Shown one piece after another: positions 46,572-54,538 of a DNA stretch of 64,000 bases. The stretch covers positions 2,755,430 to 2,819,429 of the forward strand of contig NZ_CP007410.1 of assembly GCF_000585995.1 (NCBI RefSeq), in the 5' to 3' direction. The notes beneath the pieces were generated by a model, which was not told where the DNA came from, searched no databases, and was given only the letters and a program-made list of their open reading frames with translations. Both the position numbers and the translations under genes were made by a program. Each line of letters opens with the position of its first letter. Positions within the stretch are counted from its first letter, which is position 1. This DNA is from Pseudomonas brassicacearum (GTDB lineage Bacteria > Pseudomonadota > Gammaproteobacteria > Pseudomonadales > Pseudomonadaceae).

Positions 46572-46673
46572 GGCAAGTTACCTCTTGTGTATATCACTTA
46601 ATAGACGGATTTTCCTGGCCCTAATCGAACTACTGTGGGTCATCTGCTTGCCACGTCGCTTAAGGTCATGCTG

Positions 46674-46718
46674 ATTTTATTTTGGATCGCTGGGCGTGTC
46701 TGCTGTCAGACCTGACAG
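46674..46718 (-). promoter_or_regulatory. LuxR-box-like dyad with -10 element for the 84-residue protein gene
   Basis: CTGTCA-GACC-TGACAG at 46703-46718 is a perfect dyad. On the minus strand TAAAAT at 46679-46674 (five of six to consensus) lies at the same distance as in the 41.5 kb promoter, and the intervening CAGACACGCCC resembles TAGGCACATCT there. Confidence 0.5.
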
Positions 46719-46860
46719 TTGAAACGGAAGGATTATCATGATTCGGTTCGAGGAATGAGGGCGCATTTAGTTTGTAAAGACGGACGCTCTGTTTGTAGGA
46801 CGCTGCTGCCCCAGGCTACACCGTCTTGCGCCATTGCCTACAACTGCGCCAGAATCCGCC

Positions 46861-47092
46861 GGCTTGTGCGCTTGGGGGGCGGGCTCTATCGTTTGCGGGT
46901 CGCTGATTTATCAGTGATCGGGTTTGGTAGCCCGGGCTTTCGGTGCATAGCGTCATCTTCTGCAAGCGCAATCATGCGCTTCGCTTTTTGGTGGCCATGC
47001 GCAGGGCCTTTTCGGAGGCGCCGGCTCCGATGCCCGGTCTACCAACCTTCGTATGGCCACCGCCCAATTCGTTTGGTAGCGAGAGGGTGATG
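46861..47092 (+). ncRNA. C4-antisense-like structured leader RNA
   Basis: Visible hairpins include CGCTGA/TCAGTG (near 46903), AAGCGC/GCGCTT (46964-46981) and TCGGAG/CTCCGA (47012-47030), inside a long-range stem GGTTTGGTAGCCCGGGC (46921) with GCCCGGTCTACCAACC (47032). Upstream segments GGTGGCCAT (46990-46998) and CTACCAAC (47039-47046) are complementary, in the same order, to ATGGCCACC (47053-47061) and GTTTGGTAG (47071-47079). The latter lies just before GAGAGG and the first ATG. This a'/b'-a/b order is that of phage C4 antisense RNA. The family assignment needs a covariance search. Confidence 0.5.
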
Positions 47093-47125
47093 GCTCCTTT
47101 TCATAATGCATCGGAGCTTCACTAT

Positions 47126-47455
47126 ATGTTCAAAGTAACCCCCAACCCGCCAGACACCGATCCAGACCCCACCGCTTTCGACAAAGCCGCCAAACGCGCC
47201 CTCGATTACTATCTCAAGCCCGAGCCCGACACCGATTCGCCTCCAGGCCAGCTCTTCACCGTAGTGAACGGTGTCGACACCGAATGCCTGCTCGCCAACC
47301 TCAGCGAAACCCTGGCTTCGGCCGATGCCATGATCAGCGACCTGGCCTTTGAACTGGATGGTTCGCGACGACATGTAGCATTGGGTATTCAGCAGTTGAT
47401 CGAGTTGGGCGGATTGCTGGCTAACCGCGCGCTGGATAACGGCGATCCGCGCTAG
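47126..47455 (+). CDS. DUF6124 family protein
   Basis: A 109-residue protein starting MFKVTPNPPDTDPDP, typical of the Pseudomonas DUF6124 family, with a C-terminal helical region (DAMISDLAFELDGSRRHVAL). GGAG lies nine bases before the ATG at 47126. An in-frame ATG at 47090 would add MAPFHNASELHY and overlaps the structured leader. Function is unknown. The leader suggests tight post-transcriptional control. Confidence 0.75.
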   Translation: MFKVTPNPPDTDPDPTAFDKAAKRALDYYLKPEPDTDSPPGQLFTVVNGVDTECLLANLSETLASADAMISDLAFELDGSRRHVALGIQQLIELGGLLANRALDNGDPR

Positions 47456-47471
47456 CTGGTCCACTCAATCC

Positions 47472-47591
47472 GTGGCGAGGGGATTTATCCCCGTTGGGGC
47501 GCGAAGCGCCCCCATTCAAATTGCCTGGCACACCAGGGTGTTGGGTCTGGGGCTGCTTCGCAGCCCAGCGGGGATAAATCCCCTCGCCACA
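47472..47591. repeat. REPIN, TTTATCC type
   Basis: GTGGCGAGGGGATTTATCCCC and the inverse GGGGATAAATCCCCTCGCCACA lie between the DUF6124 gene and arsR. Confidence 0.85.
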
Positions 47592-47696
47592 AGTGCATGT
47601 ACATCTGCAAGTGCATCTGCAACTTTAAATCCCTGCTTTACGGAATATTCGAATTTCCATATATTCCCCATTCGCTCATCCAGACTGTTTCCCTTC

Positions 47697-48047
47697 ATGT
47701 CCGAATCCCACAATCCCGTCGATGTCTTCAAGGCGCTGGCCGACGACACCCGAACTCGCATCGCGCTGTTGGTGGCCCGCGAGGGTGAGTTATGTGTCTG
47801 TGAACTCACCGCGGCGCTGGACCTGAGCCAGCCGAAGATCTCCCGGCACCTGGCGCAGTTGCGCAATGCCGGCCTGCTCAACGACCGGCGCCAGGGGCAG
47901 TGGGTTTACTACCGCCTGCATCCACAATTGCCATCTTGGGTGCGTACTCTGTTGGAACAAGCGTTGGCGGCCAACAGCGCCTGGCTGGCGGTGGATGTGC
48001 AGCGTTTGGGCGCGATGACCGATCGTCCGGTGGCGCGTTGCTGCTGA
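47697..48047 (+). CDS. arsR: ArsR-family arsenic-responsive repressor
   Basis: A 116-residue winged-helix repressor. The metalloid site is GELCVCEL (Cys-Val-Cys) and the recognition helix is [20 protein letters not shown]. It would repress its own operon until As(III) or Sb(III) binds. The ATG at 47697 begins MSESHNP. It is followed after 37 bases by arsB. The C-terminus ends in two cysteines. Confidence 0.92.
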   Translation: MSESHNPVDVFKALADDTRTRIALLVAREGELCVCELTAALDLSQPKISRHLAQLRNAGLLNDRRQGQWVYYRLHPQLPSWVRTLLEQALAANSAWLAVDVQRLGAMTDRPVARCC

Positions 48048-48084
48048 TGTCTTCTTTTCAATCTCTCTTTCAAGGCTGTTACGC

Positions 48085-49368
48085 ATGCTCATCGCGTCGT
48101 TGATTTTTCTGCTGACCATCACACTGGTGATCTGGCAACCCAAGGGGCTCGGCGTTGGCTGGAGCGCGACGCTCGGTGCGGTGCTGGCCTTGTTGAGCGG
48201 GGTGGTGCAGGTCGGTGACATTGCGCTGGTGTGGCAGATCATCTGGAACGCCACCGGCACGTTTGTCGCGCTGATCATCATCAGCCTGCTGCTGGACGAG
48301 GCGGGGTTCTTCGCCTGGGCGGCCCTGCATGTGGCCCGGTGGGGCCGGGGCAGTGGGCGCAAGCTGTTTGCCTTCATGGTGCTGCTGGGCGCGCTGGTGT
48401 CGGCGCTGTTCGCCAATGACGGGGCGGCGCTGATCCTGACCCCCATCGTGATCTCGATGCTGCTGGCGTTGCGTTTTTCCCCGGCGGCGACCTTGGCGTT
48501 CGTGATGGGCGCCGGTTTCATTGCCGACACCGCGAGCCTACCGCTGGTGGTGTCGAACCTGGTCAACATTGTCTCGGCGGACTTCTTCGGCATCGGTTTC
48601 AACCGCTACGCAGCGGTCATGGTGCCGGTGAACCTGGTCAGCGTGGCGGCCAGCCTGGCGATCCTGCTGTGGTTCTTTCGTCGGGACATTCCGAGCGACT
48701 ACGACCCGCATCAACTGGACGATCCAGCGAGCGCGATCCACGACAAGGCGACCTTTTATGCTGGTTGGGTAGTGCTGGTGATTCTGCTGGTGGGCTGCTT
48801 TGCCCTGGAGCCGCTGGGGATTCCCATCAGCGCGATTTCGGCGGTCTGTGCCGCGTTGCTGCTGGCTGTCGCCGCCCATGGTCACAAGATCTCCACCCGC
48901 AAGGCGATGAAGGAAGCGCCCTGGCAGATCGTGATCTTCTCCCTCGGCATGTACCTGGTGGTCTATGGCCTGCGCAACGCCGGGCTGACCGGCTACCTGG
49001 CCCACTGGCTCGACAGTTTCGCCGACTATGGCGTGTGGGGCGCAGCCATGGGCACCGGGCTGTTGACGGCGTTGCTCTCGTCGGTCATGAACAACCTGCC
49101 GACGGTGCTGATCGGCGCCTTGTCCATCGATGCCAGCCAGGCCACCGGGGTGGTGAAGGAGGCGATGATCTACGCCAACGTCATCGGCAGCGACCTGGGC
49201 CCGAAAATCACCCCTATCGGCAGCTTGGCGACTTTGCTTTGGTTGCATGTGCTGGCGCGCAAGAACATTCAGATCGGCTGGGGGTATTACTTCAAGGTCG
49301 GGATCGTGCTGACGGCGCCGGTGTTGCTGGTGACGTTGGCGGCGCTGGCGTTGCGGTTGTCCTTCTAG
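48085..49368 (+). CDS. arsB: ArsB arsenite efflux pump
   Basis: A 427-residue membrane protein of the ArsB family with about eleven to twelve helices. Typical stretches are [37 protein letters not shown] and [17 protein letters not shown]. It exports arsenite and antimonite by antiport with protons. No arsenate reductase gene follows; a REP pair and an unrelated gene on the other strand come next, so resistance to arsenate would need arsC elsewhere. Confidence 0.94.
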   Translation: MLIASLIFLLTITLVIWQPKGLGVGWSATLGAVLALLSGVVQVGDIALVWQIIWNATGTFVALIIISLLLDEAGFFAWAALHVARWGRGSGRKLFAFMVLLGALVSALFANDGAALILTPIVISMLLALRFSPAATLAFVMGAGFIADTASLPLVVSNLVNIVSADFFGIGFNRYAAVMVPVNLVSVAASLAILLWFFRRDIPSDYDPHQLDDPASAIHDKATFYAGWVVLVILLVGCFALEPLGIPISAISAVCAALLLAVAAHGHKISTRKAMKEAPWQIVIFSLGMYLVVYGLRNAGLTGYLAHWLDSFADYGVWGAAMGTGLLTALLSSVMNNLPTVLIGALSIDASQATGVVKEAMIYANVIGSDLGPKITPIGSLATLLWLHVLARKNIQIGWGYYFKVGIVLTAPVLLVTLAALALRLSF

Positions 49369-49382
49369 AACCGAGTTGGCTT

Positions 49383-49484
49383 CATCGCGAGCAAGCTCGC
49401 TCCCACAAGGGCGCGCGTTCCAATGTGGGAACTCACTTTTGCAGAAAGGTGCTTTCCAATGTGGGAGCGAGCTTGCTCGCGATG
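49383..49484. repeat. REP pair
   Basis: CATCGCGAGCAAGCTCGCTC and the inverse GAGCGAGCTTGCTCGCGATG lie between the convergent arsB and DUF1853 genes. Confidence 0.85.
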
Positions 49485-49508
49485 AGGTCCTGACAGGCAG
49501 CACAAGGC

Positions 49509-50474
49509 TCAGCCATTGCCCGGCACATCCGGCCAGCGATCCGCCACCAGGAACAGCCGCTCGGCCTCTTCCCACTCACCCTCGGCGTTTTCCGTCAGGC
49601 GCACCATCAGTTGCGCCGGCGCCATGGGGTCGAGCGCCATTCGCCAGGCGTCCAGTTGCTCGGTGCTCCAGGTCTGGTCCGCCGGATAATGGGCTGGAGC
49701 CAGCCAGGCGGCGCGGGGCAGGGGTTGCCAGCGGCCTGGCGGGCGTTGGGCGACGAAGGCGGGCCAATCGCGCTGATGCAGCCAACTGCCCCGCAGATGC
49801 CTGGGGTGCGCACCGGCCGGTGGTTCGGCCTGGCCCGGCCAGGGGTACAGCAAATAACCGCCGAGCCAGAGCTCGGAACGAAACACCTCGCTGCCGGACG
49901 GTTCAATGCCCAGCGCCGCCAGGGCCTCGCGGCTTTCCGGGCGCGTCGAGATCGGTAGCTGGTGCTCGCGCAGATGCGCCAGTTTACGGTCGAGGCGGTC
50001 GTGGCACCCCGGGCCGAGCCACTGCGCGGGGTCCTGGCCATTGCCATGCTGGGGGCCGAGGTACAACTTGATCGCCAATTCCAGATGATGGACGCCGTCG
50101 CCATCGCGCAGCAGCAGGTCCAACTCACCCAGCGTATGGCCGGCGTGCCGGATCGGCAGGTTCGCGGCAATCAGCTCGATGCCCGGCGCGTGTTGCACGG
50201 CAAACTGCCACAGCCTTTCGTAATACAGGCCCAGGCGCCGTGTCCGCCCTTGGGACAGGCAATGCAATAGCGGATAGCTGTCACGGTCCAGTTGCCGCAA
50301 CCAGTGTTCCAGCCGATGGGGATCCTGCACCCAGCCGCTGCCGGTCAGGGGGTGGCGCTGGGGCCAGGGTGGGTCGATGAGCATCGGCGGGGCGAGTATC
50401 GCCCACGCCAGATCGCGCACTTCGGGATGGCGCAGGCGGCGGGGCAAGTCCAGCAATTCGGGAAACAGGATCAT
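49509..50474 (-). CDS. DUF1853 family protein
   Basis: A 321-residue soluble protein matching the DUF1853 layout: an N-terminal [17 protein letters not shown], then [11 protein letters not shown] and a [24 protein letters not shown] block reminiscent of PD-(D/E)xK nucleases (Glu-Leu-Asp ... Glu-Leu-Ala-Ile-Lys). Nuclease activity is only suggested by this pattern. It is divergent from nadK. Confidence 0.8.
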   Translation of the reverse strand: MILFPELLDLPRRLRHPEVRDLAWAILAPPMLIDPPWPQRHPLTGSGWVQDPHRLEHWLRQLDRDSYPLLHCLSQGRTRRLGLYYERLWQFAVQHAPGIELIAANLPIRHAGHTLGELDLLLRDGDGVHHLELAIKLYLGPQHGNGQDPAQWLGPGCHDRLDRKLAHLREHQLPISTRPESREALAALGIEPSGSEVFRSELWLGGYLLYPWPGQAEPPAGAHPRHLRGSWLHQRDWPAFVAQRPPGRWQPLPRAAWLAPAHYPADQTWSTEQLDAWRMALDPMAPAQLMVRLTENAEGEWEEAERLFLVADRWPDVPGNG

Positions 50475-50661
50475 CTTGCGAGCATAGCCGCTATGCGGCC
50501 AATGCTGTCAATTCAGAAAGGTAAAGCTCCCTCGCCACGGTGATTCAGGTAAACCTTGAATAACAGCATTGCGCCACGTGAAGGCTTAAAGAATTTTGTC
50601 TATGGAGCGCTTTCGCCCATAATCGTGGTTTTCGCCCGCCGCAGACCTTCGCAGGAGCCTC

Positions 50662-51552
50662 ATGGAGCAATTTCGCAATATCGGCATCATCGGTCGCCTG
50701 GGCAGTTCACAGGTGTTGGACACCGTTCGCCGTCTCAAACGTTTCCTCCTGGAGCGGCACCTGCATGTGATCCTCGAAGATACCATCGCCGAAGTGCTGC
50801 CGGGCCATGGCCTGCAGACGTCGTCGCGCAAGATGCTCGGCGAAGTCTGTGACATGGTGATCGTAGTCGGCGGCGATGGCAGCCTGTTGGGGGCCGCCCG
50901 GGCCCTGGCGCGGCACAACGTTCCCGTGCTGGGCATCAACCGGGGCAGCCTGGGTTTCCTGACCGATATCCGCCCCGACGAGCTGGAAACCAAGGTCGCC
51001 GAAGTGCTGGACGGCCACTACCTGGTGGAAAACCGCTTCCTGCTGCAGGCCGAGGTCCGTCGTCACGCCGAGGCCATCGGCCAGGGCGACGCCCTCAATG
51101 ACGTGGTGCTGCACCCCGGCAAATCCACGCGCATGATCGAATTCGAGCTGTACATCGACGGCCAGTTCGTCTGCAGCCAGAAGGCCGACGGCCTGATCGT
51201 CGCCACGCCCACCGGCTCCACGGCCTATGCGCTTTCCGCGGGTGGCCCGATCATGCACCCCAAGCTCGACGCTATTGTGATTGTGCCCATGTACCCCCAT
51301 ACCTTGTCTGGGCGACCTATCGTGGTCGATGGCAACAGTGAGCTGAAAATCGTCGTGTCCAAGGATATGCAGATCTACCCGCAAGTGTCCTGTGACGGTC
51401 AGAACCATTTCACCTGCGCGCCGGGTGACACCATCACCGTCAGCAAGAAGGCGCAGAAGCTGCGCTTGATCCATCCGCTGGATCACAACTACTACGAAGT
51501 CTGCCGGACCAAGCTCGGCTGGGGTAGCCGGTTGGGGGGTGGAGGCGACTGA
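50662..51552 (+). CDS. nadK: NAD kinase
   Basis: A 296-residue enzyme phosphorylating NAD to NADP. The GGDGS motif lies in VVGGDGSLLGAAR (near residue 72), the NE/D motif in DALNDVVL, and the glycine-rich loop in ATPTGSTAYALSAGGPI. It is the first gene of an apparent nadK-phosphatase-rhomboid-DUF1315-DUF2797 operon; its stop overlaps the next ATG by one base. Confidence 0.95.
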   Translation: MEQFRNIGIIGRLGSSQVLDTVRRLKRFLLERHLHVILEDTIAEVLPGHGLQTSSRKMLGEVCDMVIVVGGDGSLLGAARALARHNVPVLGINRGSLGFLTDIRPDELETKVAEVLDGHYLVENRFLLQAEVRRHAEAIGQGDALNDVVLHPGKSTRMIEFELYIDGQFVCSQKADGLIVATPTGSTAYALSAGGPIMHPKLDAIVIVPMYPHTLSGRPIVVDGNSELKIVVSKDMQIYPQVSCDGQNHFTCAPGDTITVSKKAQKLRLIHPLDHNYYEVCRTKLGWGSRLGGGGD

Positions 51553-52523
51553 TGCTCGATCCTGCGCGCAGTTACGACCTGATCGGCGACGTGCACGGAT
51601 GCGCCTTGACCCTTGAACGCCTGCTGGACCAACTCGGTTACCACAAGCAGGGCGGGGTCTGGCGGCATCCGTCGCGCATGGCCGTGTTCCTGGGGGACAT
51701 CATTGACCGGGGCCCACGCATCCGCGAGGCGCTGCACATCGTCCATGACATGGTGATGGCCGGCCAGGCGTTGTGCATCATGGGCAACCACGAGTTCAAT
51801 GCCCTGGGCTGGAGCACGCCGGCACTGCCAGGCAGTGGCCAGCGTTACGTGCGCGAACACACCCCGCGCCATGCCCGCCTGCTCAACGAAACCCTGACTC
51901 AATTCGAGCAGCATCCCGGCGACTGGCATGACTTTCTCAAGTGGTTCTATGAGCTGCCGGTGTTTGTCGACGCCGGCCGTTTCCGGGTGGTGCATGCCTG
52001 TTGGGACGCGGGTCTGATCGAGCCGCTGCGCGGCCTGTTCCCGGACGGCTGCATCGACGAGCATTTCCTCCAGGCCTCGGCGGAACCGGGCAGCTTTGCC
52101 TGCACGGTGTTCGATCGCTTGCTGCGCGGCACCGACATGCGCCTGCCCCATGGCCAGACCCTCACTGGCGGCGACGGCCTGACCCGTTCGTTTTTCCGGA
52201 CCAAATTCTGGGAAGACAACCCGCAAACCTACGGCGACATCGTGTTCCAGCCCGACGCCTTGCCTGAACCGGTGGCCCGCACGCCGCTGTCGCCGGAAGA
52301 AAAGAACAACCTGCTGCGCTATGGCGTCCATGAACCGCTGTTGTTCGTCGGTCACTACTGGCGCAGTGGCAAACCCGCGCCGATCCGCCAGAACCTGGCC
52401 TGCCTGGATTACAGCGCGGTGCTCTACGGCAAGTTGGTGGCGTACCGCCTGGACCAGGAAACTCGCCTGGATCCGCACAAATTTGTCTGGGTCGATGTCG
52501 AGCGGCCGGAGATGATGCAATGA
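51552..52523 (+). CDS. metallophosphoesterase (calcineurin-like)
   Basis: A 323-residue phosphoesterase. The metal motifs are GDVHGC (residues 12-17), GDIIDRGPR (near 49-57), GNHEF (near 78) and VHACWD, with a late VGHYW. It probably removes phosphate from a nucleotide or protein; the substrate is unknown. One-base overlap with nadK and four-base overlap with the next gene indicate coupled translation. Confidence 0.88.
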   Translation: MLDPARSYDLIGDVHGCALTLERLLDQLGYHKQGGVWRHPSRMAVFLGDIIDRGPRIREALHIVHDMVMAGQALCIMGNHEFNALGWSTPALPGSGQRYVREHTPRHARLLNETLTQFEQHPGDWHDFLKWFYELPVFVDAGRFRVVHACWDAGLIEPLRGLFPDGCIDEHFLQASAEPGSFACTVFDRLLRGTDMRLPHGQTLTGGDGLTRSFFRTKFWEDNPQTYGDIVFQPDALPEPVARTPLSPEEKNNLLRYGVHEPLLFVGHYWRSGKPAPIRQNLACLDYSAVLYGKLVAYRLDQETRLDPHKFVWVDVERPEMMQ

Positions 52524-53392
52524 GTGTCGTCGCCGTATTGCGCTTGCCCCTGGCCGTGGATTTGAGCGGGTTCGTCAAGCTGTTGCAACGCATGCAGGTG
52601 CCCCATCGGGTCAGCGAAGAGGCCGGTGAGCAGGTGCTTTGGGTGCCCGATGAAATCAGCGAGGACGTGCGCTCCCTGTATGCGCGCTTCCCGGCCGGCG
52701 ATCCCGAGCAACAGCTGGAATTGCCAGCCAGTGACAGCACCTCGCGCCGGGCCGGATTCTTCCAGCAACTGAGCCGTAGCCCGGTCACCGCCCTGGTGTT
52801 GCTGCTGAGTCTGATCGTCGGTGCCGTGACTCTGTTGGGGGAAAATCTGCAAACCCTGCGCTGGCTGACCTTCCTGGAGTTTCGGGTCGTCGGTGACTAC
52901 ATCCAATTCACGCCCCTGGGCGACAGTCTGGCGGCGGGGCAGTGGTGGCGTCTGGTGACACCGATGCTGATCCATTTCGGTTTCCTGCACATCGCCATGA
53001 ATGGCATGTGGTACTGGGAGCTGGGGCGGAGGATCGAGGCCCGGCAGGGCGGAATCAACCTGCTGGGGCTGACGTTGCTGTTCAGTCTCGTGTCCAACTA
53101 TGCCCAGTATGTGTTCAGCGGCGCGACGCTGTTCGGCGGTTTGTCCGGGGTGTTGTACGGACTGCTGGGGCACTGCTGGATCTATCAACTGCTGGCGCCG
53201 AACCCGGCCTATCACTTGCCCCGTGGGGTGTTGGTGATGATGCTGGTGTGGCTGGCGCTGTGTCTGTCGGGGCTGGTCTCGCTGATCGGTTTCGGCGAAA
53301 TCGCGAATGCGGCCCACGTCGGCGGGTTGCTCATCGGTTGCTTCACCGGTTTGTTGGGTGGGCTTTTCGCTCGCCGTAAAATGGCCCTCTGA
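52520..53392 (+). CDS. rhomboid-family intramembrane serine protease
   Basis: A 290-residue protein. A cytosolic N-terminal domain (residues 1-90, GlpG-type) precedes six membrane segments. The catalytic Ser is in GGLSGVLYGLLG and the His in NAAHVGGLLIG, with the HFGFLHIAMNGMW loop typical of rhomboids. It would cleave membrane protein substrates within the inner membrane. Confidence 0.93.
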   Translation: MSVVAVLRLPLAVDLSGFVKLLQRMQVPHRVSEEAGEQVLWVPDEISEDVRSLYARFPAGDPEQQLELPASDSTSRRAGFFQQLSRSPVTALVLLLSLIVGAVTLLGENLQTLRWLTFLEFRVVGDYIQFTPLGDSLAAGQWWRLVTPMLIHFGFLHIAMNGMWYWELGRRIEARQGGINLLGLTLLFSLVSNYAQYVFSGATLFGGLSGVLYGLLGHCWIYQLLAPNPAYHLPRGVLVMMLVWLALCLSGLVSLIGFGEIANAAHVGGLLIGCFTGLLGGLFARRKMAL

Positions 53393-53437
53393 TTGGCGTT
53401 TGTGCCTCTTGAATATGCGCGATTGCGCGGAGAACCC

Positions 53438-53698
53438 ATGTCCTCGTTCAACGAAATGATCAAAAACATCACCCCGGACATCTACCAAAGCCTGAAACTG
53501 GCGGTGGAAATCGGTAAATGGTCCGATGGCAACAAACTCACCGCCGAGCAGCGCGAATTGTCGCTGCAGGCGATGATTGCCTGGGAAGTCCAGAACTTGC
53601 CCGAAGAAGAGCGCACCGGCTACATGGGCCCGCAGGAGTGCCACTCGAAGTCGACCGAGGTGCCAAACCTCCTGTTCAAGTCGGACGCCATCCATTGA
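53438..53698 (+). CDS. DUF1315 (YeaC-like) protein
   Basis: An 86-residue protein beginning MSSFNEMIKNITPDIYQSLK with GGAG upstream. It is a typical member of the small, conserved YeaC family, function unknown. Its stop overlaps the TTG start of the next gene (TTGA). Confidence 0.85.
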   Translation: MSSFNEMIKNITPDIYQSLKLAVEIGKWSDGNKLTAEQRELSLQAMIAWEVQNLPEEERTGYMGPQECHSKSTEVPNLLFKSDAIH

Positions 53699-54525
53699 TC
53701 GAGATTGGCCGCGGTGCAATCAGCAAGATGTCGGCGCGCCTTGACGGGCCGACCGTTCAATACGCCTTTCGCCTGGGCGATACCGAGGTGCCGGTCAACC
53801 CGCTGATTGGCAGCACGGTGCGCCTGGAGTTTCTCGGTGCGATCCACTGCACCCATTGCGGACGCCGGACCAAGACCAGTTTCAGCCAGGGTTATTGCTA
53901 CCCTTGCATGACCAAGTTGGCCCAATGCGACCTGTGCATTATGAGCCCCGAGCGCTGCCATTTCGAGGCGGGCACCTGCCGCGATCCGGCGTGGGGCGAG
54001 CAGTTCTGCATGACCGATCATGTGGTGTACCTGGCCAATTCCTCGGGCGTGAAGGTCGGCATCACCCGCGCCACGCAACTGCCGACCCGCTGGCTGGACC
54101 AGGGCGCCAGCCAGGCGCTGCCGATCCTGCGGGTCGCCACGCGCCAGCAATCGGGGTTTGTCGAAGACCTGTTCCGCAGCCAGGTGGCGGATAAGACCAA
54201 CTGGCGCGCGTTGCTCAAGGGCGACGCGGTGGCGGTGGACCTGCCCCGGATCCGTGACTCGCTGTTCGAAAGCTGCGCCGAGGGATTGCAGGGCTTGCAG
54301 GAACGATTTGGCCTGCAAGCGATCCAGACCATAGCGGACGTCGAGCCCATCGAGATCCGTTATCCGGTGGAGCAATACCCGGCCAAGATCGTCAGCTTCA
54401 ATCTGGACAAGAACCCGATCGCCGAAGGCACGCTGCTGGGGATCAAGGGCCAGTACCTGATTTTCGACACCGGCGTGATCAACATTCGTAAATACACGGC
54501 TTACCAGCTCGCCGTGCATCAGTAG
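53695..54525 (+). CDS. DUF2797 family cysteine-rich protein
   Basis: A 276-residue protein if the TTG at 53695 (LIEIGRGAISKMS) is the start; ATG at 53728 is the alternative. A zinc-ribbon-like cluster CTHCGRRT, CYPCM, CDLCIMSPERCHFEAGTC lies at about residues 52-100. The second half includes VKVGITRATQLPTRWLDQGA, resembling a GIY-YIG-type core. Function is unknown. It lies 13 bases before pepN. Confidence 0.8.
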   Translation: MIEIGRGAISKMSARLDGPTVQYAFRLGDTEVPVNPLIGSTVRLEFLGAIHCTHCGRRTKTSFSQGYCYPCMTKLAQCDLCIMSPERCHFEAGTCRDPAWGEQFCMTDHVVYLANSSGVKVGITRATQLPTRWLDQGASQALPILRVATRQQSGFVEDLFRSQVADKTNWRALLKGDAVAVDLPRIRDSLFESCAEGLQGLQERFGLQAIQTIADVEPIEIRYPVEQYPAKIVSFNLDKNPIAEGTLLGIKGQYLIFDTGVINIRKYTAYQLAVHQ

Positions 54526-54538
54526 AAGGATTCGACCC

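Noticed and set aside
46703..46718. The 46.7 kb dyad as promoter for a plus-strand gene at 46738.
   Set aside because: That frame is only six codons (MIRFEE) and no -10 fits on the plus strand, whereas a good -10 and a gene are in place on the minus strand.
46719..47090. A 123-codon plus-strand frame upstream of the DUF6124 gene.
   Set aside because: It coincides with the structured leader RNA, has a low-complexity translation, and another frame over the same DNA is equally open.
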